From Paracoccaceae bacterium (GTDB taxonomy: Bacteria > Pseudomonadota > Alphaproteobacteria > Rhodobacterales > Rhodobacteraceae), in assembly GCA_016124615.1 (NCBI GenBank), contig WGNF01000012.1:1-64000 (forward strand): a stretch of DNA of 64,000 bases. Reading direction: 5' to 3'. Made by a program: the position numbers and the translations under genes. Under the pieces are notes generated by a model. That model searched no databases. It was not told the origin of the DNA and saw nothing but the letters and a program-made list of their open reading frames with translations. Positions 24,645 through 33,880 of the stretch are shown piece after piece. Numbering within the stretch: position 1 is the stretch's first letter; every line of letters begins with the position of its first letter.

Positions 24645-26808
24645 ACGGTGCCCCCGCGCTGATCCGCCCGATGATCGCGGCCTCTTCCCCGGCCTCGCGC
24701 AACTGGGCCAGAAGCCGTTCGGCAACCGCGCCCGGCACCGCCGCCAGCAGCCCACCACCGGTTTGCGGATCGACCAGCAGCGCCGCTGGCGCCGTATCGG
24801 GCGCCGTCATCCGGGGCGCGACGGCGGCCCGGTTCGCGGGGGCGAGGGTCGAGGCATGGCCCGCAGCCGCCAGCGCCTCGGCTCCCGGCAGCAGCGGCAC
24901 CGCGGCCAGATCAATCTCTGCCGCCACGTTGGAGGCGTCGAGCAGTTCCAGCAAATGCCCGGCCAGACCGAAGCCGGTGACGTCGGTCATCGCATGGGCA
25001 TCGGGTGTCAGGATCGCGGCCGCGGGTGCCAGGGCGCGCACCATGCTGGCCCAGGCCCCCGCCACCACCCGGCCGGGCGCCGCGCGCTGCATCTCGGCCG
25101 CCAGGATCGTTCCGATTCCCAGCGGCTTGGTCAGGATCAACGCATCCCCCGGCTGTGCGCCGGCCTTCGTGACCGGCCGTTCCACCAGCCCGGTCACGGT
25201 GAACCCGATCGTCATCTCGGCGCCAACCGAGGTGTGGCCACCGACGATATCGGCCCCCGCCGCCGCGCAGACCTGCGCCGTGGCCGCCATGATTTCGGCC
25301 AGCATGTCGGCCTGAACCCGATCCGAGGCGCGCGGCAGCGTCACCTGCACCAGCATCGCCTGTGGCGCGGCGCCCATCGCCCAGACGTCGCCCAGGGCAT
25401 GGGTCGCCGCGATCCGCGCCATCAGGAAAGGATCGTCGCAGAAGGCCCGCAGGTGGTCCGTGGTGATGACCTGCCGGGTCGGGCCGAATGCGATCACTGC
25501 CGCATCGTCGCCGGGGCCTGACAGCACATCGGGCCGCCGGGGCGCGGGCACGGCGGCCAGTGCCGCGCTCAACGCGCCGGGCCCCACCTTGGCGCCGCAG
25601 CCGCCGCAGAGCGGCTTGGCCCCGGCCAGCTCCTCGCGCACGCCAAGGGTCATCGGCATGGGCAGGCGCGGCGCGGGCATTTGCGGCAAGGTGTGGAACA
25701 TCCGCATGAAGCGCCGGTCGATGCGGTCCTTCCAGCGCCAGAGCCAGCGCCCGTCGAGCCTGAGGCCGAACTTGTCGGCCACCGCCCCCTTGCCGCCGGT
25801 CGAGACCAGCTTGAGGTAGTCGCGCTGCGGCCGATAGGCGCGCAGCGGCGCCCCGATCAGCGCGGCGCGCAGGTTGTGGTAAAGCACCGGCGCCTCGCGC
25901 ACCGCGAAGACGCCGGCCTTGGGGCGCGGCGCATAGCCCAGATGCGCGCAATCGCCCACGGCAAAGATCGCGTCGTCATTGACCGCGCGCAGGGTCGGCG
26001 AGACGGTCACGAACCCGTCGACGGTCGTCAGCCCTGTCGCCGCCAGCCAGGGATGCGCCCGCGCCCCCGCCGCGCCCAGCGTGAAGGACGACGGCAGCCT
26101 GCGCCCGTCGGACAGCACCACCGCATCGGCGCGAACCTCGGTCGGGGTGATGCCGGTCAGAACCGTCACCCCCGCCGCCTTGAGATGCGCAAGAAGCGCC
26201 CGCCGCGCCCCCGCGCCGATGCCCGGCAGCGCCGTCGCCTCGCGTTCCACCACCGTGACGGACGGCGCCGCAACCCCCGCCGCGCGCAGCCGGTGCGCGC
26301 TGGCCAGTGCCAGTTCCACCCCGGCGATTCCGCTGCCGATGATCACCACCGCCGCATCGGCCGGGGGCGACGCAACGAACGCCTGCCACCGCGCGGCATA
26401 GTCGCCCAGCGGTTTGGCGGCGGTCGCATGATCGCCAAACCCCGGCAGCGTCGGCAGGTCGGAGGTGATGCCGATGTCGATCGAGGCAACATCATAGCGC
26501 AGATCCGGCCGCCCCGGCACGGCGATGCGCCGCGCCGCCCGGTCGATGCCGGTTGCGCGGCCGACGATCAGCCGCGCCCCGGCATGGCGAGCCAGTTGCA
26601 CCAGGTCAATCTCCAGCGCGCTTTGGCGGTAGTGTCCGGCGATCAGGCCCGGCAACATCCCCGAATAGGGCGCAGTGGGGTTCGGGTCGATCACCGTCAG
26701 CCGCGTGCCGGGCAGGGGCGCCATGCCCCAACGCAGCAGCACCAGCGCATGGGTATGGCCGCCGCCGATCAGCACAAGGTCGCGGGTCAGGGGGATTTGC
26801 GGCTGCAT
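24628..26808 (-). CDS. selD: NADH dehydrogenase-like FAD protein fused to selenide,water dikinase
   Basis: 726 residues. Residues 1 to about 375 are a pyridine-nucleotide disulfide oxidoreductase/NDH-2-like unit: FAD site LVLIGGGHTHALVLL, second Rossmann motif VVIIGSGIAGVELALA (154-169) and FAVGDCAHLG (282-290). Residues about 395-726 are SelD, with CGGCGAKVGPG (401-411, catalytic Cys/Lys region), GDDAAVI, and DIVGGHTSVGAEM. It makes selenophosphate from selenide and ATP. The oxidoreductase half may supply reduced selenium, which is inferred from the fusion. A GAGGAA ribosome site precedes the ATG. This fusion is known in alphaproteobacteria. Confidence 0.95.
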   Translation of the reverse strand: MQPQIPLTRDLVLIGGGHTHALVLLRWGMAPLPGTRLTVIDPNPTAPYSGMLPGLIAGHYRQSALEIDLVQLARHAGARLIVGRATGIDRAARRIAVPGRPDLRYDVASIDIGITSDLPTLPGFGDHATAAKPLGDYAARWQAFVASPPADAAVVIIGSGIAGVELALASAHRLRAAGVAAPSVTVVEREATALPGIGAGARRALLAHLKAAGVTVLTGITPTEVRADAVVLSDGRRLPSSFTLGAAGARAHPWLAATGLTTVDGFVTVSPTLRAVNDDAIFAVGDCAHLGYAPRPKAGVFAVREAPVLYHNLRAALIGAPLRAYRPQRDYLKLVSTGGKGAVADKFGLRLDGRWLWRWKDRIDRRFMRMFHTLPQMPAPRLPMPMTLGVREELAGAKPLCGGCGAKVGPGALSAALAAVPAPRRPDVLSGPGDDAAVIAFGPTRQVITTDHLRAFCDDPFLMARIAATHALGDVWAMGAAPQAMLVQVTLPRASDRVQADMLAEIMAATAQVCAAAGADIVGGHTSVGAEMTIGFTVTGLVERPVTKAGAQPGDALILTKPLGIGTILAAEMQRAAPGRVVAGAWASMVRALAPAAAILTPDAHAMTDVTGFGLAGHLLELLDASNVAAEIDLAAVPLLPGAEALAAAGHASTLAPANRAAVAPRMTAPDTAPAALLVDPQTGGGLLAAVPGAVAERLLAQLREAGEEAAIIGRISAGAPFMTVR

Positions 26809-27022
26809 CGGGGTTCCTCGCGGTTGGGTCCGGGGTAGCGCAGACCGGCCCCGATGGCGAGGGGTCAGGGCGACGCGGGCGGCGGCTTTGCCCGCGGGAA
26901 ACCGGGATATTCCGTCGCGATCCCCGCACATGGCCGTTGTGCGACAGTCGGGGGTCGCTTTGGGGGCTGACGCCGCCGCGGGGCTGGCCTAGATGCGTCA
27001 GGCGAACAGGACGGGGCAGGGC

Positions 27023-29065
27023 ATGGCGGTTTTCCTCGGGGTCGATACGGGCGGCACCTATACTGATGCGGTGGTCGTGGACGACGGCGAAAGCCGCGTG
27101 ATCGCGGCGGCCAAGTCGCTGACGACGCGCGCCAATCTGGCGCTGGGGATCGGCCGGGCGGTGGATGCCGCGCTGGGTCAGGCCGGGCTCAGGCCGCAGG
27201 ACGTGGCGATGGTGTCCTTGTCGACGACACTGGCCACCAATGCGCTGGTCGAGGGGCAGGGCGGGCGCGTGGCGCTGATCTTCATCGGCTTCGACGCGGC
27301 CGACCTGACCCGGCACGGGCTGGCCGAGGCGCTGGGCGGCGATCCGGTGATCGTGCTGTCGGGCGGCCATACCCATGCCGGAACCGAGGCGGCGCCGCTC
27401 GACATGGCGCGGCTGGAGGCCGAACTTGCCACCCTTGGGCCGACCGTCGCGGGCTTTGCGGTGGCGGCGCGGTTCGCCGTGCGCAACCCGGCGCATGAAC
27501 TGGCGGCGGCGGCGGCGGTGCGGAGGTTGACGGGGCGGCCGGTGACCTGCTCGCACGAGCTTTCGGCGCAATTGAACGGGCCCAAGCGTGCACTGACGGC
27601 GGTGCTGAACGCGCGGCTGATCGGCATGATCGCGCGACTGATTGACGCCTGCGAGGCGCATCTGGTCGAGGTCGGCATCGCCGCGCCGCTGATGGTGGTG
27701 CGCGGCGATGGGGCGCTGATTTCGGCCGCCGTGGCGCGCGAGCGGCCGATCGAGACGATCCTGTCTGGCCCGGCCGCCTCGATCGTGGGCGCGCGCTGGC
27801 TGACCGGGGAAAGCGACGCGCTGGTGTCCGACATCGGCGGGACGACCACCGATGTGGCGCTGCTGCGCGGCGGCAAGCCCGAGATCGATCCGATGGGCGC
27901 CCGCGTCGGCGGCTGGCGCACGATGGTCGAAGCGGTGGCGATGCGCACCACGGGCCTTGGCGGCGACAGCGAAGTGCATGTGGTTGACGGGCTTTCCGGC
28001 GGGTTGCGGCTGGGGCCACGGCGGCTGATCCCGGTGTCGCTGATGGCGGTGGACTGGCCCGAGCTGGTGCATGGCGCGCTGGACCGGGCGCTGGCGTCCG
28101 AGGTGGCGGGCGAGGCCGACGGGCGGTTTGTGCTGCCGATGCAGGGGGCCTCGGCCGCGGGGCTGGGCCCGCGCGAGGCGGCGCTGCTGGAACGCATCGG
28201 CGGGCGGGCGGCCACGGTCGCCTCGGTCCTGCTGACGCGGCTTGACGGGGCGGCGCTGACGCGGCTGGTGGCGCGCGGGCTGGTGATGCTGTCGGGCGTG
28301 ACGCCGTCGGACGCCAGCCATGTGCTGGGGCGGCTGGACGCATGGGATACGCGGGCCGCCGAAAAGGCGATGCAGTTGTTCGCGCGCAAGCGCAACGGGC
28401 GGGGCGACCGGATCGCGGCAGGACCGGGGCCGATGGCGCTGGCGATCATCGACCAGTTGACCGCGCAGACCGTCGATTGCCTGCTGGAGGCCGCCTTTGC
28501 CGAGGATGACCGCAGCTGGGGCGGGGCCGCGCCCGAGGATCTGGCGCGGCATGTGCTGACGCGCGAGGGGCTGCGGCGCGCCGATGGCGTGGTGCAGATC
28601 GGCCTGCGTCTGGGCGTTCCGGTGATCGGCCTTGGCGCTTCGGCGCCAAGCTATTACGGCGCGGTGGGCGAACGGCTGGGCACCCGGATGGTGCTGCCGG
28701 AACATGCCGGGGTGGCCAATGCCATCGGCGCCGTGGTCGGCCAGGTCGCCATGCATGCCGAGGCGATCGTGACCGCGCCGGGCGAGGGGCGGTTCGTCGC
28801 GCATCTGGCGGCGGGGGCGCAGACCTTTGCCGACCGCGATGCAGCGCTGACGGCCACCGAGGCCGCCCTGACGTTGGAGGCGCAGGCCAGGGCACGCGAG
28901 GCGGGGGCGGAGGAACTGCGCTTGAGCGTCGAGCGTGACGTGCAGGAGGTCGAGATCGAGGGCCGCCTGATGTTCATCGAGGCCCGGATCCGGGTGACGG
29001 CGACCGGGCGCCCGCGCATCGCCGAGGGTGGCGCGGAAGAGCCCGGCCCGGTGCTGGGGGTGTAG
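27023..29065 (+). CDS. Hydantoinase/oxoprolinase A-type protein, orphan
   Basis: 680 residues. HyuA/5-oxoprolinase N-terminal ATPase motif FLGVDTGGTYTDAVVVD, middle DIGGTTTDVALL and a long C-terminal domain (DRIAAGPGPMALAIIDQL). Such proteins use ATP to open cyclic amides, or carboxylate ketones, normally as a heteromer with a HyuB subunit. No HyuB gene is beside it, so either the partner is elsewhere or this subgroup works alone. ATG 27023 has GGGGCAGG upstream; an ATG 30 bp earlier is less likely. Confidence 0.85.
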   Translation: MAVFLGVDTGGTYTDAVVVDDGESRVIAAAKSLTTRANLALGIGRAVDAALGQAGLRPQDVAMVSLSTTLATNALVEGQGGRVALIFIGFDAADLTRHGLAEALGGDPVIVLSGGHTHAGTEAAPLDMARLEAELATLGPTVAGFAVAARFAVRNPAHELAAAAAVRRLTGRPVTCSHELSAQLNGPKRALTAVLNARLIGMIARLIDACEAHLVEVGIAAPLMVVRGDGALISAAVARERPIETILSGPAASIVGARWLTGESDALVSDIGGTTTDVALLRGGKPEIDPMGARVGGWRTMVEAVAMRTTGLGGDSEVHVVDGLSGGLRLGPRRLIPVSLMAVDWPELVHGALDRALASEVAGEADGRFVLPMQGASAAGLGPREAALLERIGGRAATVASVLLTRLDGAALTRLVARGLVMLSGVTPSDASHVLGRLDAWDTRAAEKAMQLFARKRNGRGDRIAAGPGPMALAIIDQLTAQTVDCLLEAAFAEDDRSWGGAAPEDLARHVLTREGLRRADGVVQIGLRLGVPVIGLGASAPSYYGAVGERLGTRMVLPEHAGVANAIGAVVGQVAMHAEAIVTAPGEGRFVAHLAAGAQTFADRDAALTATEAALTLEAQARAREAGAEELRLSVERDVQEVEIEGRLMFIEARIRVTATGRPRIAEGGAEEPGPVLGV

Positions 29066-29070
29066 GTGCC

Positions 29071-31410
29071 CTATTCGCCGTAGGGTACCCAGACCGTCTT
29101 GACCTCGGTCGCGCGGCGCAGGAAGGCGCGGCCCTCGCCCTCTGGCCCCATCCAGTCGCGGGCCCGCCCGTCATTGACCCAAGTCCGCTTCAGGTTCGCG
29201 GCGCTTTCGGCCTCGATCATCCGCGACAGGTTGGCACCGGCGAAGGACCAGACCGCATCCACGTCCATATGCCCGGCCAGCGTCTTGCCCAGGTCGGCCG
29301 GGTTGCCGGTGACGATGTTCACCACGCCACCCGGCAGGTCCGAGGTGTCGAGCACCTGATAAAGATCGGTTGCCGCCAGCGGGAACGGCGCCGACGGCAC
29401 GAGCACGCAGGTGTTGCCCATCGCGATCGCGGGCGCCATCACCGAGATCAGGCCCAGGAGCGGCGCCGCATCCGGGCAAAGCGCGCCGATGACGCCGACA
29501 GGTTCGTTCATCGCCAGCGCGATGCCGCGGATCGGCACCGATTTCGCGGCACCATCCCATTTGTCGGCCCATGCGGCGTAGGTAAACAGCCGTTCGATCG
29601 CGGCTTCCACCTCTGCCTCGCCGCGGGTGCCGGTCATCGCGTGCAGGCGCGCGGCGAATTCGGCGGCGCGGGCCGAGAGGTTTTCGGCGATGTAATAGAT
29701 CACCTGCGCGCGGGCGTGGGCGCTGGTCTTGGCCCAGCCCTTGGCGGCATGGGCGGCTTCGACCGCGTTGCGGATGTCCTTGCGGTTGCCAAGCCCGACA
29801 TGGCCCAGCAGTGCGCCCTTCGGCCCCCAGACGGCGCGGGAATAGCCGCCATCCGGGCGGGCCTGCTTGCCGCCGACGTAAAGCTTGGCTGTGCGGTCGA
29901 GGCCGGGCGCCTCTGGCGTGGCGGGTTCGGGGAAGGCGGCAATCGGCTTCAGGGCGCGCGGCTTGGCTGCCGGTTTGAGGTAGGCCAAGAGCCCCTCCCA
30001 CCCGCCTTCGCGGCCGAAACCGCTTTCGCGCACACCGCCGAACGCGGCGGCGGCGTCGAACATGTTGGTGCCGTTGACCCAGACCACCCCCGCCTTCAGC
30101 TTGGGTGCCACGTCCAGCGCAAGGTTGATGTTCTCGGTCCACAGGGTCGCGGCTAGCCCGTAGCGGGTGTTGTTGGCCAGTTCCACCGCCTCGCCCGGCG
30201 TGCGGAACGTCATCGACACCAGAACCGGGCCGAAGATTTCCTCCTGCATCAGACGAGAGGCGGCAGAGAGGCCGGTGATCAGCGTCGGCGGGTAGAAACA
30301 GCCCGTCGGCACCGGCGTGGCGGCGCGGTACACCTCGCCCTCGTTGCTTCCATCGACCATCGCGGTGATGGCGGCCAGTTGTACCGGGTCGACGATGGCG
30401 CCGACGTCGATGCATTTGTCGAGCGGGTCGCCAAGCCGCAACCCGTCCATCCGCCGCTTCAGCTTTTCATGAAAGCGGGCAGCGACGCCTTCCTGCACCA
30501 AGAGGCGCGACCCGGCGCAGCAAACCTGACCCTGGTTGAACCAGATCGCATCCACCAGCCCCTCTACCGCGCTATCGAGGTCGGCGTCGTCGAAGACGAT
30601 GTAGGGCGACTTGCCGCCCAGTTCCAGCGTCAGGGCGATGCCGCGCCCGGCGGTGGCGGTGCGGATCCTGCGGCCGACCTCGGTCGAGCCGGTGAAGGCG
30701 ATCTTGTCGACCGGCGCCGCAACCAGCGCCGCACCGGTCGCACCATCGCCGGTGACGATGTTCAGGACACCCTTCGGCAGCCCCGCCTCGCGGCTGATCT
30801 CGGCGAAGAGGAGCGCGGTGAGGGGGGTGTATTCGGCCGGTTTCAGCACCACGGTGTTGCCGACTGCCAAGGCGGGCGCGACCTTCCAGGCCAGCATCAA
30901 GAGCGGGAAGTTCCACGGGATGATCGCGCCGCAGACACCGACCGGGGCCATGCCCGGCTGCTCGGCCGCCAGAAGCTGGGCGAGGCCCGCGTGGTAATAG
31001 AAGTGGCGCGCGACCAGCGGCACGTCGATATCGCGGCTTTCCCGGATCGGCTTGCCGTTGTCGAGCGTTTCCAGCACCGCGAACAGGCGCGAATGCTTCT
31101 GCACGAGGCGGGCGAGGGCGTAGAGGTATTTCGCGCGGGCATGGCCGGGCAGCGCCGCCCATTTCGGCTGGGCCCGCCGGGCGGCGGCGATGGCTTTGGC
31201 CACGTCGGCCTCTGTGCCCTGCGTCACTTGCGCGAGTTCGGCCCCGGTTGCCGGGTTCCGCGTCGCGAAAGTCTCGCCCGGTTTGACAAAGACGCCGTCG
31301 ATGAAATGGCCGAACGTTCGGCTATGGCCATCCAGCCAAGCCTGCGCCTCGGTGGCGCTTTCCGGGGCGGGGCCATAGCTCATGGCGTCGAAAATATCGC
31401 GAACGGTCAT
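29071..31410 (-). CDS. ALDH16-type double-domain aldehyde dehydrogenase
   Basis: 779 residues, about 1.6 times a normal ALDH. Domain 1 (about 35-490) is complete: PWNFPL, FTGSTEVGR, general base Glu263 in LELGGKSP and catalytic Cys297 in FNQGQVCCAG. Domain 2 (about 505-779) repeats the N-terminal ALDH fold (NEPVGVIGALCPDAAPLLGL) but lacks the catalytic Cys region, as in ALDH16. It starts 4 bp after deoC, so in the operon it could oxidise the acetaldehyde or another aldehyde released by DeoC. Convergent with the hydantoinase gene, 5 bp apart. Confidence 0.93.
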   Translation of the reverse strand: MTVRDIFDAMSYGPAPESATEAQAWLDGHSRTFGHFIDGVFVKPGETFATRNPATGAELAQVTQGTEADVAKAIAAARRAQPKWAALPGHARAKYLYALARLVQKHSRLFAVLETLDNGKPIRESRDIDVPLVARHFYYHAGLAQLLAAEQPGMAPVGVCGAIIPWNFPLLMLAWKVAPALAVGNTVVLKPAEYTPLTALLFAEISREAGLPKGVLNIVTGDGATGAALVAAPVDKIAFTGSTEVGRRIRTATAGRGIALTLELGGKSPYIVFDDADLDSAVEGLVDAIWFNQGQVCCAGSRLLVQEGVAARFHEKLKRRMDGLRLGDPLDKCIDVGAIVDPVQLAAITAMVDGSNEGEVYRAATPVPTGCFYPPTLITGLSAASRLMQEEIFGPVLVSMTFRTPGEAVELANNTRYGLAATLWTENINLALDVAPKLKAGVVWVNGTNMFDAAAAFGGVRESGFGREGGWEGLLAYLKPAAKPRALKPIAAFPEPATPEAPGLDRTAKLYVGGKQARPDGGYSRAVWGPKGALLGHVGLGNRKDIRNAVEAAHAAKGWAKTSAHARAQVIYYIAENLSARAAEFAARLHAMTGTRGEAEVEAAIERLFTYAAWADKWDGAAKSVPIRGIALAMNEPVGVIGALCPDAAPLLGLISVMAPAIAMGNTCVLVPSAPFPLAATDLYQVLDTSDLPGGVVNIVTGNPADLGKTLAGHMDVDAVWSFAGANLSRMIEAESAANLKRTWVNDGRARDWMGPEGEGRAFLRRATEVKTVWVPYGE

Positions 31411-31414
31411 GGCC

Positions 31415-32416
31415 TTACCCCATCGGATGGCGGTTGGCGGCCGAGTAGTGGCCGGTGAGGTGATGTTCCAGCTGGCGCTCGATATCCCCCAGCAATGACG
31501 AGGCACCAAAGCGGAACAGGTCGGGTTGCAGCCAGGGGTGGCCCAGCTCGTCCTTCATCAGCGACAGGTAGACCAGCGCATCCTTGGCCTTGGAAATGCC
31601 GCCCGCAGGCTTGTAGCCGACCTTGATCCCGGTGCGGTCCTGGTAGTCGCGGATCGCGCGGATCATCACCAGGCTGACGGGCAGGGTTGCGTTCACCGGC
31701 TCCTTCCCGGTCGAGGTCTTGATGAAATCGGCACCGCCCATCATGCACACAAGGCTGGCGCGGGCGACGTTGCGCAAGGTGCCAAGCTCGCCCGTGGCAA
31801 GGATTGCCTTCACATGCGCTTCGCCGCATTCGGCGCGCATCGCCTGCATCTCGTCATACAGCGCCTGCCAGTTTTGCGTCAGCACATGGCGGCGGGAAAT
31901 CACGATGTCGATCTCTCGCGCCCCGGCGCGGACCGACTCGCCGATCTCCATCAGTCGGGTCTTCAGCGGTGACAGGCCCGCCGGGAAGCCGGTGGAAACG
32001 GCGGCAACCGGGATGTTGGTCCCTTCCAGCGCCGTCACGGCGGTTTCCACCATCTCGTGGTAAACGCAGACCGCGCCGGTGGTCAGGCCCTGCATCCCCA
32101 GCGCGTCGAGCAGGTCGGCACGCACCGGTTGGCGCGCCTTGGCGCAGAGCCGCTGCACCCGTCCCGGCGTGTCGTCGCCCGAAAGCGTGGTCAGGTCGAT
32201 CAGGCTGACAGCCTTGCAGAGCCAGGCGGCCTGATAGTCCTTTTTCACCGAACGGCGCCCGGGCAGCGTCGCCGCGCGCCGCTCGATGGCAGAGGTGTTG
32301 GCCTGCACCGCCGCGACCCAGTCAAGGTCAAGCGCCATGCCGGGGTTGCGGGCGTGCGACAGCTGCGGAAGCTGATGCGCCGTGGTCGTGGCCAGCGCGT
32401 CGGAATGGGTCTGCAC
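31415..32416 (-). CDS. deoC: Deoxyribose-phosphate aldolase
   Basis: 333 residues. Class I aldolase: the Schiff-base Lys lies in GGADFIKTSTGK, the second Lys in GIKVGYKPAGGI. It cleaves 2-deoxyribose-5-phosphate to glyceraldehyde-3-phosphate and acetaldehyde. The N-terminal extension of about 60 residues is longer than in E. coli DeoC and matches the long eukaryote-like subgroup. The GTG start (complement of 32414-32416) is set by GGGAGGA upstream. First gene of the deoC-ALDH operon; no deoA or deoD nearby. Confidence 0.93.
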   Translation of the reverse strand: MQTHSDALATTTAHQLPQLSHARNPGMALDLDWVAAVQANTSAIERRAATLPGRRSVKKDYQAAWLCKAVSLIDLTTLSGDDTPGRVQRLCAKARQPVRADLLDALGMQGLTTGAVCVYHEMVETAVTALEGTNIPVAAVSTGFPAGLSPLKTRLMEIGESVRAGAREIDIVISRRHVLTQNWQALYDEMQAMRAECGEAHVKAILATGELGTLRNVARASLVCMMGGADFIKTSTGKEPVNATLPVSLVMIRAIRDYQDRTGIKVGYKPAGGISKAKDALVYLSLMKDELGHPWLQPDLFRFGASSLLGDIERQLEHHLTGHYSAANRHPMG

Positions 32417-32508
32417 CGGTTCCTCCCGTCGAAGCATGCTGCGCGACGTTTGCACGGCCGCCGCCAGTGGCGCAAGTCGATTTGACCTTTTGGTCAAACC
32501 GCCGGAGG

Positions 32509-33807
32509 CTAGAACAGGGCGGCGTTCAGCACCATATGCGCGCCGATGCTGGCGACGTAGCCAAGTGCGACGGCCCAAGACCATTTCAGGTGGCTCATGA
32601 AGGTATAGGCGCCGCGCGCCTGCCCCATCAGCGCCACCCCGGCGGCAGAGCCGATCGACAGAAGCGAGCCGCCCACCCCGCAGGTCAACGTGATCATGAG
32701 CCATTCGCCATGCGACATTGCCGGATCCATCGTCAGCACCGCGAACATCAGCGGGATGTTGTCGACGATCGCCGACAGCGCCCCGACGATCACGTTCGCC
32801 GGGGTCGGCCCGAGGCCGGTATAAAGCACCGAGGACGCCAGCCCGAGGTAGCCCAGCACCCCAAGGCCCCCGACCGCGAAGATGATGCCGAAGAAGAACA
32901 GCAGCGTATCCCACTCCACCCGCGCGACCTGGGCGAAGCTGTCCAGCACCATGTCGTCGTCGCCGCGCCGGGTGCCCCTGAGTTGCAGCAGGTAGGACCA
33001 GATTTGCAGGTAGCCAAGCCCGGTCATCATGCCGATGGCGGGCGGCAGGGCGAGGAAGTTCTTGAACGCGACGGCGGTGGCGATGGTTGCCGCGAAGAGG
33101 ATGATCACGCCGATGGCGCCCGGCTTCGCCGTCACGTGTTCATCTTGCGCTTCCGGCCGTGTCTTGGGCAGCGCGAAATGCATGATCGCGGCGGGCACCA
33201 GCCAGTTGACCAGCGAGGGCACGAAAAGGTCGAAGAACTGCAAGAAAGTCAGCTTGCCTTGCTGCCACACCATCAGCGTGGTGATGTCGCCGAAGGGCGA
33301 AAAGGCCCCCCCGGCATTGGCCGCCACCACCAGCGACACGCAGGCGATGGCGATGAAGCGCGGCGAATGCGCGCCCACGGCCAGCACCACGGCCCCCATG
33401 ATCAGCGCGGTGGTCAGGTTGTCGAGCATGCCCGACAGCAGGAAGGCCAGAAACCCCGTCAGCCAGAACAACTGCCGATAGCTGAGGCCCATCGCCACCA
33501 GCCTTGCCCGCAGCACCTCAAACACCCGGCGTTCCTCCAGCGTGTTGACGTAGGTGATCGCGACCAGCAGGAACAGGAACAACTCGCCATATTCCTCGAT
33601 CACCTGGGTCGCTTCGCCATGCACATCGGCACTGTGCCCGGCCAGCGCGTAGGCGACGCCGATCAGCGCCCAGATCAGGCCCGCCGCCATCAGCACGGGC
33701 TTGGACTTCCGCATCCGGGTGGTTTCTTCGAGGATCACCATCACGTAGGCGACGACGAAAATCAGCACCGACAGAAGCCCTGCCCAGTGTCCGGTCAGAT
33801 CGAGCAT
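32509..33807 (-). CDS. nhaD: Sodium:proton antiporter NhaD
   Basis: 432 residues, roughly a dozen hydrophobic segments, inner membrane. NhaD/ion-transporter superfamily features: LLSGMLDNLTTALIMGAVVL with acidic residue in a membrane helix, and AANAGGAFSPFGDITTLMVWQ. It exports Na+ (or Li+) in exchange for H+. Stands alone on the minus strand between deoC and the ROK gene. Confidence 0.9.
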   Translation of the reverse strand: MLDLTGHWAGLLSVLIFVVAYVMVILEETTRMRKSKPVLMAAGLIWALIGVAYALAGHSADVHGEATQVIEEYGELFLFLLVAITYVNTLEERRVFEVLRARLVAMGLSYRQLFWLTGFLAFLLSGMLDNLTTALIMGAVVLAVGAHSPRFIAIACVSLVVAANAGGAFSPFGDITTLMVWQQGKLTFLQFFDLFVPSLVNWLVPAAIMHFALPKTRPEAQDEHVTAKPGAIGVIILFAATIATAVAFKNFLALPPAIGMMTGLGYLQIWSYLLQLRGTRRGDDDMVLDSFAQVARVEWDTLLFFFGIIFAVGGLGVLGYLGLASSVLYTGLGPTPANVIVGALSAIVDNIPLMFAVLTMDPAMSHGEWLMITLTCGVGGSLLSIGSAAGVALMGQARGAYTFMSHLKWSWAVALGYVASIGAHMVLNAALF

Positions 33808-33880
33808 TCACCCCTCCTCAGATGTCAGCCTGCCCGCCTTACACCAGCTTCGCCAGCGCTTACAGGGGCTTGTGCCGGGG

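Noticed and set aside
26606-28804. 732-codon open frame on the minus strand opposite the hydantoinase gene
   Set aside because: Composition is His/Arg/Pro/Gln-rich as expected from the antisense of GC-rich coding DNA; the plus-strand hydantoinase has clear family motifs.
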